From contig RBKR01000013.1 of NCBI GenBank assembly GCA_004835665.1, positions 1,116,001-1,180,000 of the forward strand: 64,000 bases of DNA, in the 5' to 3' direction. Under the pieces are notes generated by a model that saw only the letters and a list, made by a program, of their open reading frames with translations, searched no databases and was not told the origin of the DNA. The translations under genes and the position numbers were made by a program. This stretch comes from Phoma sp. XZ068. Lineage: Eukaryota > Ascomycota > Dothideomycetes > Pleosporales > Didymellaceae. Below, one piece after another: positions 1-8,548 of this stretch. Position 1 is the stretch's first letter; the number at the start of each line of letters is the position of its first letter.

Positions 1-2
1 CC

Positions 3-530
3 GCCGAGTCGATCTACAAGGAGATGAAGGCACTCAAACCTGACGCTCTGCCTGATGTGTCCGAATTCGAGGACTCCGACATCTCGTCGCCCAGCAAGCG
101 TCAGAGCTCGGTAAGCTACCACCCGCCTCAACTTTTATTGGCAGAGTTACTGATGTTTCCCACAGATCAACTGTAACTGGTACGCCAATGCCCCCGATCG
201 TGTTGGCCAGTGGTGATGGTGCCACGAAGGCTCGCATTATCTCCGAGCACTTGGGGCAGCATGGTGTGGTGTCGATGCTGCGCCTGCATGTGCGCGCGTC
301 AGTTGCTCTAATGCCTACGGCATGTTCCTTTGCAACAAGGTCAGTCGGGTGTATCAGTTCTTCCTACCATAAGTCCCTAACGTTTGCTCCAGTTGGGGGG
401 TGCATTTCCGAGTCCATTGCGGAGATATCCCGGATGACATTGCTGCTGTTGCCAATCAGTGCGGCAATCATGTTGGTGTGGCCGGAGCAATGGATTTCTT
501 TACTCATTTCGTTGGTGTAAGGGGGCAGCG
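3..530 (+). pseudogene. broken small secreted Cys-rich protein gene (5' end outside window)
   Basis: The first 116 bases read as the end of an exon with a propeptide-like acidic stretch and a Lys-Arg site (SPSKRQ), followed by a GTAAGC donor near 119 and a CACAG acceptor near 166. The next exon begins INCNWYANAP and carries the blocks SHYLRALG and ARVSCSNAYG, and after a second intron (about 340-393) a CGDIPDDIAAVANQC block follows. This order (pro-region, INC, YLR, RVSCS, CGDI) is that of a family of small secreted Cys-rich fungal proteins as I remember it. The copy is broken: an in-frame TGA lies between two Trp codons near 229, where TGG to TGA is a repeat-induced-point-mutation-type change, and the last block is in another frame after a run of six G at about 394-399. 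The function of the family is not known to me. The family assignment is moderately certain and the pseudogene status is fairly certain. Confidence 0.55.
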
Positions 531-1560
531 TTGCTGAGGATTGGTTTGGTTTGAAACCGTTCAACCACCACCTGAGTCAACGCTCGAGGTATTCACATTT
601 GAAGATATCTCAAGACTCTGCTAGCATCACTGGCGCCGATCTTCGTTTACATACCAGCAAAGTTGCATGATGAGCTGCTCAGGATCTGTCTGTACTCAAG
701 AAGTGCGCAACTCATTGTCAAAATAATTTAACAAAAGCTTACAATTACGATTGACACTACTCTCAGCAAGATGATGTTTGCCGGTGATATCTCTTGCTAT
801 TTTGGCTACGCTCACCAATGTTGATACTGACAACATTATCCTTTCTTTGTTTTCACACTTCAGGGACACTCTTTAAAGATGATCTATGAGCTTCAGCAGT
901 AGCGACGGCACATAAACAGGACTTATGTTACTGTTGCGTGAACAGAATGCACATTACAAGGACTCTAATCCTTACAACCACTGTCATCGGCAAGTGCTTG
1001 AAAATGAAACGGATGCATCCGAAACAGCTCTGAGAGCAGACAGAGCAGTAAGATAGGCAGCGCCACACGCTGTTTGGTGCGTTGATGATGCAAGACGAGT
1101 AGTTCAACGTGTGGTCCACGGGCTGTACGTGATGGGGACCAAGAGAATATTCCTTCTAAGTTCCGAGGAAGCAAATCATAAGAAGGATATCGTGCATCCA
1201 CCGGGACAGAGACTACGACTTGGGGTCTACATGGTGGTTGAGAGAAAAGACTTTGATTAAGTGATGAGTCAATGATATTCTATGTATCTGAGGGTCGCCA
1301 AACTCAGTCCCAGTTCGACTTCTTCAAAAGTGGTGATCCGCCGATAGCCCTCAAAACCGTCTTGTTCGAGAAGAGCGTCAACAAGACACGTACGTTAGTA
1401 GGCTCATTTAGCATCATATTGTGCGCTGCAAAGTAATACACAATATGAAGTTCCCACCCTGAACCACGTGGAGGTAGAGCAAATCTCAGGGCTGATTTTT
1501 TACCCAGGTTGACTCCTGCGGACTATACGTGTATTGTTAGTGTTAATGTCCAAGGGTTAC
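531..1560. other. gene-poor, AT-rich degenerate stretch
   Basis: No intact gene is visible. A 54-codon open frame at 1272-1436 (starting MIFYVSEGRQ, with a possible GTACGT donor at about 1390) looks like an isolated exon fragment, but I cannot name it. A 40-base block at 1171-1210 resembles the 3' end and trailer of the tRNA-Gly repeat described separately. Confidence 0.5.
1171..1210 (-). repeat. decayed fragment of the tRNA-Gly repeat
   Basis: About 29 of 40 bases match 2541-2580, which spans the trailer and the acceptor/T-arm end of the minus-strand tRNA-Gly(UCC) gene. The shared core is ATCATAAGAAGGA followed by TGCATCC and CCGGGA. The rest of the tRNA is not recognisable here. It may be a relic of a third copy; a chance match of this length and order is unlikely but not excluded. 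Confidence 0.4.
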
Positions 1561-2350
1561 TTACTTGCGTCTCTTCTTGTTCTTGGCCTTGGCCTCGCCC
1601 TCCTCGTTTCTCTCGCCCGCTAACAAGTCGTTCCTACCTCTGCGGAGGGATGCCATATTCTTCACTACCTGGAGAGAGGAAACGGATACCCTACGCAATC
1701 GTAGGAGTACCGACACCGTGCAATGTGCCCACAGGGGGTATTCCAGAGGTGCCTTCTCGGTAGGCATCGCGCTCCCTCTTACGCTCGCGTTGACAACGTC
1801 GACGCTGACGAGAAGGAGGCTTGCGGTTCAGCCGGCGTGGCCGAGCTGTCCGTAGACTTCGGCGTCTTCCCCAGTGAAGAGGAAGGAACCTAATCTGAGT
1901 TAACAGTCGGCAGGGCCGAACTGTTCTTAGACCTTGGTCTCTTCCCCAGTGAAGAAGAAGGAACCAGGCCTGAGCTGACAGACGGCGGGGCCGAACTGTC
2001 AGTAGATTTTGGTCGCTTTCCCTGTGAAGAGAAAGGAACCTTGTCTGGTCTAACAGCCGGCTGCAGGTGGTACCCAGTATGGAGTTCAGCCGGCGACAGC
2101 GGTTGCTGTGCTGGTCTCAAGGCAACATGACCAGGGAACCTTACCTCGGGCAAACGGCATTGTGTTACCATTGCCTCCCTGGATCGCAGAGGAGGAGACG
2201 TACTTGTGTTGCGAGGTGAGATCAGAGAGAGTGCGTATAAGTAGGAAGGTAAAGAAGCGAGTAAGAAATCGGGGAGCAGTGGAAACGAGTAAGACAAACG
2301 CTGGTCCTAAAAGCATGGTGAGGGTGATCTTAGGAAGCTTTTCGCAATAG
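1561..2350 (-). pseudogene. disrupted gene for a Ser-rich, basic, repeat-containing protein
   Basis: On the minus strand a Ser/Pro-rich open frame from about 2297 runs into a 25-residue repeat (SSLGKRPRS-type core) and stops at TAG at about 1891. The same frame continues for a third repeat and ends near 1790. A further frame down to 1561 ends in a lysine-rich tail (KAKNKKRRK) typical of a nuclear localisation signal. The stop lies at a repeat boundary where the sister unit has CTG and the surrounding differences are C-to-T/G-to-A, so it looks like a decayed coding sequence. No known domain is seen. The three pieces may alternatively be exons of one gene with unrecognised introns. Confidence 0.35.
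1816..2040. repeat. three 75-bp tandem repeats in coding phase
   Basis: The GGAACC block recurs at 1885, 1960 and 2035, an exact 75-bp period (25 codons). The units share a core with the consensus CCAGTGAAGA and GGCCGAACTG. On the minus strand the unit encodes a Ser-rich segment with a GKRPK/GKRPR/GKTPK basic core. Preservation of the codon period argues that the array arose inside a coding sequence. Confidence 0.75.
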
Positions 2351-2517
2351 TGATCTCGCAATCAATGCGCACCCATTGTCAACAGCTATGACCTTCCACA
2401 ATTTCGCTGTGGTCTCTTTTACTAGTACTGACCGGTTTCTTTCCTTACAGACAGGAGTCTGATAGCTCTTCAAAAATCATATTTTCGTCACATGACGTCT
2501 AAGTGGGTTGTTAGGGC

Positions 2518-2523
2518 AAAAAA
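2518..2523 (-). terminator. Pol III-type T-run downstream of tRNA copy 1
   Basis: A run of six T on the minus strand lies about 40 bases past the tRNA 3' end and is the first run of four or more T in that direction. The same run at the same distance follows copy 2. It would leave a trailer of about 40 nt, longer than usual for fungal tRNA genes. Confidence 0.55.
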
Positions 2524-2562
2524 GAACGGTTTTGAACCAAGTCAATCATAAGAAGGAGCTTT

Positions 2563-2687
2563 TGCATCCTCCGGGAGTCGAACCCGGGCCAATTGCTTGG
2601 AAGGCAATTATCCTACTGAGAGGATGTTAGTATTGTGCTAACTTGGAGGTGTGATGGTGAGTGCCTTACCCGTTGGACCAAGAATGC
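2563..2687 (-). tRNA. tRNA-Gly(UCC) with a 54-nt insertion in the D-loop
   Basis: The strand folds as a full tRNA once bases 2616-2669 are left out. The acceptor stem is GCATTCT/AGGATGC with discriminator A, the D-stem is GTCC/GGAT, the anticodon stem is ATTGC/GCAAT around loop CTTCCAA (anticodon UCC), and the T-arm is CCGGG/CCCGG with loop TTCGACT. The mature length is 71 nt. The insertion falls directly after the two D-loop G residues (G18G19), not at the canonical 37/38 site. It starts GTAAGG, contains TACTAAC and ends CTCAG, that is, it has spliceosomal intron signals. It contains no run of four T. The B box (GGTTCGACTCC) and an A-box-like TGGTCCAACGG are intact. The fold is clear; how the insert is removed, if it is, is unknown. 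Confidence 0.8.
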
Positions 2688-3505
2688 TTTGATGAAAATA
2701 TCCGGCTGCGCAATATATATATCAGAACTTTAGTACGGGTCAGCATGGTTTATCTTTGTTCGACTTTTCGTGTCCTTCTAACCTCCTCGTGTGGATCGTG
2801 CATGTCTGCGAGCGTTAACTGAAGCCCATTGCTAACACTCTCCCGATCTTACTGCTACTCCTAAAGAGTTACAGCTTCCTTAGGCGTGCTCAAGCTAGCA
2901 AAATTCATTTGCAATAGGCCATTTACGAGGCATGCTATGTCCTCAGCATGACATGTCGTATTCCCATTCGACTCAGAATGCGATCCGCTTCCAATCTCAA
3001 TCGGCAGCAGAGGGACCACTGTGTCAAAAGGGGCATGCCCAATAAACGTGTCACTTTGATTCGTATTCCTTCGCGCAGGCCCCAACGTTGCCGAGAAGCT
3101 TTCCTCCTTGCATTGACCATGAAACTTGAACATACAGTGGCAAGTGATCATGGCCGCGTTACAAACAGCCTCTTCACCACTGATAGAGCGTCAAAAGCTA
3201 ATTAACGTCACATTGCTGTCTCTCAAGCTTCGAGATTTGTGGTGTTTGCGCGCATCGTGACCTAATCCTGCCTTGGACCCTGGAGGTAGTCGCGTTCGAG
3301 TTAGCCGACAGACCCCACGCGTCCCGAGGCGGTGAGGATCACGAACCCCTGCTGGGCCCCTCCAAAAGACACGAAGTTCAATTGAAGCTCCCTTACGTAC
3401 TCACAGTACATCCACCCGACTTTTGAACGCTAGAACCGAGCGGCCGTCGTTCAAATACTTGTCCATCCACTATCTCCAAGACTCGACATAACCACACATC
3501 CCAAG
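2688..3505. other. intergenic region upstream of phosphomannomutase
   Basis: No supported gene. A short AT-rich tract (ATATATATAT near 2714) lies 5' of the tRNA. A 96-codon minus-strand open frame at 2861-3151 with a few cysteines has no recognisable domain. The last few hundred bases should hold the PMM promoter and 5' leader. Confidence 0.5.
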
Positions 3506-4593
3506 ATGGCCGCTGCAGCTTCTGTTTACCCTCCGCTCGACCAGCGTCCGGTCAAGAACACAGTGCTTCTGTTTGATGTCGATGACACACTCACAAAGCC
3601 GCGCCAGGTAAGAAATTGACCGTTGTTGCGGTGCGATGATCGTAAGGGCTCCGAATGAAAGCACGACCGACCTGTTCGATCTCTCATATTCAGATATCAT
3701 CATCAATACCAGAGCAACCTCCCAACTCTTACAGTGACAATTCACACCACCTCATGAAGACTCCCGCTAACACCTCATCTAGCTTGTAAAGCCAGAGATG
3801 CTACAGCTGCTCTCTGAGCTCCGCCACAAGGTCGCCATTGGCTTCGTAGGTGGCTCGAACCTCGCCAAACAGCAGGAGCAGCTCGCGACCGCAGACGTCA
3901 ATGTCACATCCCTCTTCGATTTCTGCTTCGCCGAGAATGGTCTCACAGCATACCGATTGGGAGAGCAGCAGGCTAGCCAGAGCTTTATTGGGTGGATCGG
4001 GCAGGAGAAATACAATAAGCTCGTGAAGTGGTACATCTTCCCCATACAACGAGTGGGCTATCCTACGCGCAGCCGGCCTGGCTCTCATTACGAAATTCGC
4101 TCAAGGCTGACACAACCCTTCCAGGATCCTGCATTACATTGCCGACCTTGATATCCCTATCAAGCGTGGAACTTTCGTTGAGTTCCGCAACGGCATGATC
4201 AACGTCTCCCCCATCGGTCGTAATGCCTCGACCGAGGAGCGCAACGATTACCAGAAGTACGACATCGAGCACGACATCCGGCCGACCATGGTCCGCAAGC
4301 TGAAGGAAGCGTTCCCTGACTATGGTCTCACATACTCGATCGGCGGACAAATCTCCTTCGATGTGTTCCCTACCGGCTGGGACAAGACATACTGCCTGAA
4401 CTTCATTGCACAGGAGAAGGAGAGGGAAGACGGTGTAGACTACCAGACAATCCACTTCTTTGGTGACAAGACATACAAGGGTGGCAACGACTACGAAATC
4501 TACAGCGACGAGAGGACGATTGGACACTCGGTCAAGAACCCGGATGACACATATGCACAGTTGCAGGAGCTTCTCAAGTCTTTTCAGCAGTAG
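3506..4593 (+). CDS. SEC53: phosphomannomutase
   Basis: Converts mannose-6-phosphate to mannose-1-phosphate in the cytosol, feeding GDP-mannose for N- and O-glycosylation, GPI anchors and cell-wall mannan. Exons 3506-3607, 3783-4030 and 4125-4593 give 272 residues, normal for eukaryotic PMM. The HAD-superfamily nucleophile motif LLFDVDDTLT places Asp24 and Asp26 as nucleophile and acid/base. The family blocks VGGSNLAKQ, EFRNGMINVSPIGR, GGQISFDVFP and HFFGDKTYKGGNDYEIY are all present. The second intron can be cut at two nearby GT sites; the one at 4031 (GTACAT) is chosen because it joins VKW to ILHYIADLDIP as in other PMMs. The start has a good context (AAGATGG). It is a single housekeeping gene with no functional link to its neighbours. 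Confidence 0.96.
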
Positions 4594-6013
4594 GCGGCTG
4601 AGGGGCGAATTGTGTGTGAATGTGCGGATTGGAGCTACTTCCTCTGCAAGAAGTTTGATCTGAGTAGAGTTTGAGCATCTCACAATAGATATCGAATCTA
4701 AAGGATTTTTCACACTCACAACTCGATACATCTCTGCTCGGAGAACAAAATCTGGCAACCACCCACACAGCGACAACTACACCTTGTTATGGAAGTGCTG
4801 ATGTCCAGCAACAGTAGCATAAAAGCGGCTGACATTACAAAACTGTCCTCTGGCTTGTACTGGACGATAATAGGATTCTGGCGTCAATTTACATGTGCTT
4901 GTATGCGCTCCACAGTGTAATAATTCCCCGTGTATGCGGAAACAGTTACGGGGTAGTGAGACTTGTACCAACTTATTGAGACTTCGTGAATTAGTCGTTC
5001 ACGCTCACAAACTCGTTATTTCCTATCATGCGTCCATTCTCAGCAAAACTGTGATCAACGATCTCACTCCACAAGTCATACGACCAGCGCAAGCCCACAG
5101 TTGATGGATCCTTGAAATCAATGACACACATATCACTTTGATACCCCTGTGGCAAAGAGATGCACGAGGAACTCCACAAGAACTGTGGAAGCGCCGAAAA
5201 TCATTGTCCAAGATCACTCACAGGTTGTGTGGAGTTCCTCGTGCACCCCTTCGTCACAGAGCTATCAAGGTCCACACGCTACCCCTGGCTCAAGAATATG
5301 TTGTTAAATTATGCTGCCCAAGGTACTGGCAACCAACGAATCCACGCCAGGTATTTGTGTTCAGACATCACCATTGCTACTGTCGTGTCCCGCTGTCACT
5401 TTCTCCACCGGTGCTGTGTTCAACTCGACTACTACCTTCGTGGTATCAAGTCCGACAGCCCAGCCCAGTTGCGGCGGTACTGTGATTTGTATTACATTGG
5501 GAAGGTTTATTGAGCGGTGTGACTGGGGCTCACTTCGCAGCCGATAATGGGAAGATTACTGCATATCACGAAGTGTGACAAGCCCCACAAGTGATTCCAC
5601 TCCTCCGGGAGACTTTGGTCAATGCAAACGCGGTGGATTTTGATGTTCGTAAGACTTCGTTTCGATTCATTGCACATGCTACCTAAACCATCCACATCCG
5701 ATCTCCGTCATCTCCATAGTTCATTCTGTACCAATGTAACGACAGCTTTTGTGTATCGGTCTTATAATGCTAACTAAATGCCATTATCCTCCAACGTATA
5801 TGCCTGATTCGCCTGTTGACCTTGTGGTCTGATCCACCGCCGAAGTCTTTGCGCCCGGAAGTGAATTGCTATGCTATGCTGTGGAAAGAGAGGAGATGCA
5901 ATGAATTCGAAACAAGGGATAAGAAATACTCGAAAGGGTATAATAGCGGTCATGATCTGTCAAAAAGAACGAACAAACAAAAGAAGGTAAAAGCGCGAAA
6001 ACAAGTCAAGGGC
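4594..6013. other. intergenic region between convergent PMM and SAM/PH genes
   Basis: It holds the two 3' ends, the long imperfect palindrome listed separately, and a short open frame at 5311-5547 (LATNESTPGICVQ..., Ser/Thr-rich) that could be a fragment of a secreted protein but lacks a signal peptide and family evidence. No intact gene is seen. Confidence 0.5.
5136..5270. repeat. imperfect palindrome (about 52-bp arms)
   Basis: The left arm 5136-5187 and right arm 5219-5270 are inverted copies, about 41 of 52 positions matching, with an exact 18-base core (TGCACGAGGAACTCCACA in one sense). About 31 bases separate them. A transcript would form a long hairpin. No transposase or clear terminal duplication is seen beside it. 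Confidence 0.75.
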
Positions 6014-8548
6014 TCACATGCCAGTACCGTTGACTGTGACTTCGTAGCCCTCGTTCTTCGCCTTGAGAGCCTTGGCGAGCATAAGCTCGCGCATCCAGTC
6101 AATGCGCTCGTCACGGCCTTTGGTCGCAAAGTGATGCACCTTACCGTGCGGCATGACCCTCTTCGTCTCGCTGATGGCGGGCACGAGTTGGAACTCAAAA
6201 GCCGAAGGGTTAGCCAGGACTTCCTCCTTCTTACTAGACGACAGCTTGAGGGCACGAAGTCTGGCAGAGAGCTTGTTGGACGCAAGCGACGAGCAAGCGA
6301 CAGCGTAGTCGTCAACGTCAATGGTTTGCAAAGCAGAGGAAGAGGGTAGCTCATTAGGGTGCATAGCCAACATCGTGCCGTTGAGACGGAAGTGGTGGTC
6401 TTGCCACTCGTGACGAAGCATCTTGGTCTTGCGCTTCTTCATCCAGCCATGATGGTTCACACCTTTGTATGCGAAGCCTCCCTTGCCTGGAAGCGGTGCG
6501 AGCTTGTCTTCAGCTTCTTGGATGCCTGCAAGCTCTGCCTCCTTGATGGGTGACGAGCTTGGGCTGTTATCGAAGAACTGTGTTCCACGGTAGGTGTCAT
6601 CATCAGAGTGAGCACCTGTGGGGGTGAACACATGGTTCTCATTAAGCGCGGGCATGGTCAACGAGGGTCGGCGTCGCTCGTTGCGTGATCCAGCCCTCTG
6701 GAGTTGGATCTTGTACTGCATATTCGGTGGCACGGACTGGCTTGTGTCACGACCTACAGGGTCAAGTTGCACAGCCGTTACGGGCACGTCCATCATGGAG
6801 GCTGGTGTACCGAACCGGTAGATGCCACCTGGAGTGATGGCTGTTTCACAAGCTGGTGAAAAGGCGGTGTCCGGCGCGGTGTACGAGCTCTGTGGCACAG
6901 CATGGCGTGGGTTACCCTGAGGCTGGGCAGACATAGAACGTGGTATTGTCAGCTTTGGGAGACTCCTGAGATTCGAGTGTGGGGCTGGCGCGGTCTCTGG
7001 AGAATACAGGACGGGGGTTGGTAGGGTCGCAGGGTCGAACTTCATCGTGTGAGCAGACGTGGACGCTGAAAAGGCCGAGACTTGGGGGTAGTTTTGCGTT
7101 TGTGGGATTACCAGCTGCGGACGAGGAGGGAACATGTCCATTGGTGGTGTCGGCGGCGCTTCAATTGGTGTAGCTGTTGCATAGGGGTGATCCATGCCTT
7201 GGAGTGAAAGAAAGTGTCGCACATTGTCCTGTGGATCGCATTGCTCCAACTTCTGGAGATCCTGCAGGGTGAAGTCTGGGAGCTGACCAGGCCCAAGAAG
7301 GTCAGAGGACGCTACCACGGAAGGTACGATCACTGATGGTGCCGCATCAGATACTGGGCGGTGCACGTTCTCAACAGCGCGATGTGCAGTGTGGGCATTG
7401 CCTGGATCTCCTGCGATAAATATCTTGCCGCCCTTCTCTGGAGAGATGGGGAACCCATGCTCTTCTTGAAGTCTGGCCAGCTGACGTTGTTGCTTTCTCC
7501 ACTTGGCGCATCGCTCCCCCTTCGCACATACATGCGGCTTGGGTAGCAGTTGTTCGATAGCAACAATGGAAACAGATTCGGCAGGCGTAATCAGGTCGTC
7601 TGCAGGATTGCGTCGGCGTCGTCCACCGCGGTTCTTGCTCTTCGACCTTTCTCTCGCCTCGGTGCAAGGGCGTTCGATATCTTCGAACGGAGTTGGTATC
7701 GGAGCAGGGGCGATTGGAGAAGCTAGGCCATCTGCTGTACGTAGAGAATCGATTTGATGCCATAGCTGATGCCTCTTGCCGAACGATTGAATCTCTAGCT
7801 CTTTCAGATCATCGAATTGTAGATCTAACAGGACTGCACCAGTAATGTCATGCGTAACAAATTTGTCGATCACATCAGCTTCAAATCCATTCTGATACAT
7901 CCAGGTAGCAACGTCGCGCGAGCACCAGGCACGCACTTCACTGTTGTCCAGATGCGCCACCGCTGACGCGATATTGTTATATTCTTGTTGCGGAACGATC
8001 GTAGCGGGTGTGGGCTCTCTCGACGCTGGTGGAAAACGAGACATGTCCTTTGGGAGGAGTGGTGACATTTGCAAAGCGTAGTCAAAGTCGTTGGAAGATT
8101 GCGAAGCACGGAAAAGATGTGGACCCCTGGGGCCTTCCACAGCTTTCGGAAGATACCAGTCGGCATATTGTGGTCTAATGTCATCTCCCGGTGTTCGCAC
8201 CTCCTCGAAAGTTGAGATGGTAGTCTGGCTTCGCCTGTTGTCGCTCTGATATTTGTTAGTCAAGTAATGTTGGCTGTGTTCGCCAATGTGCCTTACAGAC
8301 GAGCCACTATACTCTTCAAACTCGCTGGAGTCATCCTCGATGTCGGTATATGCGAGACTTATCCCGGAGACTGGTCGTTCAAGCGATGATCGCACTGTGA
8401 GGTGTGAAGAGAAGAAGGAGTCTCTCGACTTTCCTCTTTCGAACATCTCCACGCCCGGTTCTAACGGGGTAATGGGCGTCATAGCCTGCTTCAAGGTCGT
8501 TAGTACTTCCTATTTGAGAAGACTGGATCCGGTGTTCCTGCTTACCAT
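6014..8548 (-). CDS. SAM- and PH-domain protein (Boi/Pob1-like)
   Basis: Likely a cortical scaffold that binds phosphoinositides and polarity proteins. Exons on the minus strand are 8546-8548, 8297-8485 and 6014-8245, giving 807 residues. A SAM domain (VRAWCSRDVATWMYQNGF... to FGKRHQLWHQIDSL) lies at roughly 165-232. A PH-like domain at roughly 650-800 starts GWMKKRKTKMLRHEWQDHHF and ends in an amphipathic helix. The middle is Pro/Ser-rich and disordered. The order SAM then PH recalls yeast Boi1/2 and fission yeast Pob1, but no SH3 domain is seen. The first exon is only the ATG: GTAAGC follows at 8545, TACTAAC and GCAG precede GCTATGACG at 8485. A 51-nt in-frame intron (8246-8296, GTAAGG...CTTGACTAAC...CAG) is assumed to be removed; if retained, the protein gains 17 residues. 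Confidence 0.85.

Larger units (their letters stand above)
2465..2687 (-). repeat. inverted duplicate of the tRNA-Gly unit, copy 1
   Basis: This segment (tRNA plus about 100 bases of 3' flank) matches 18598-18817 in the opposite orientation. The flanks differ by only a few substitutions, while similarity 5' of the tRNA fades within about 10-20 bases. So the duplicated unit begins near the tRNA 5' end and runs past the presumed Pol III terminator. Confidence 0.8.

Noticed and set aside
2861..3151. 96-codon minus-strand open frame with several Cys (CHCMFKFHGQCKEE)
   Set aside because: No signal peptide, no domain and no splice context; a plus-strand frame of equal size overlaps it.
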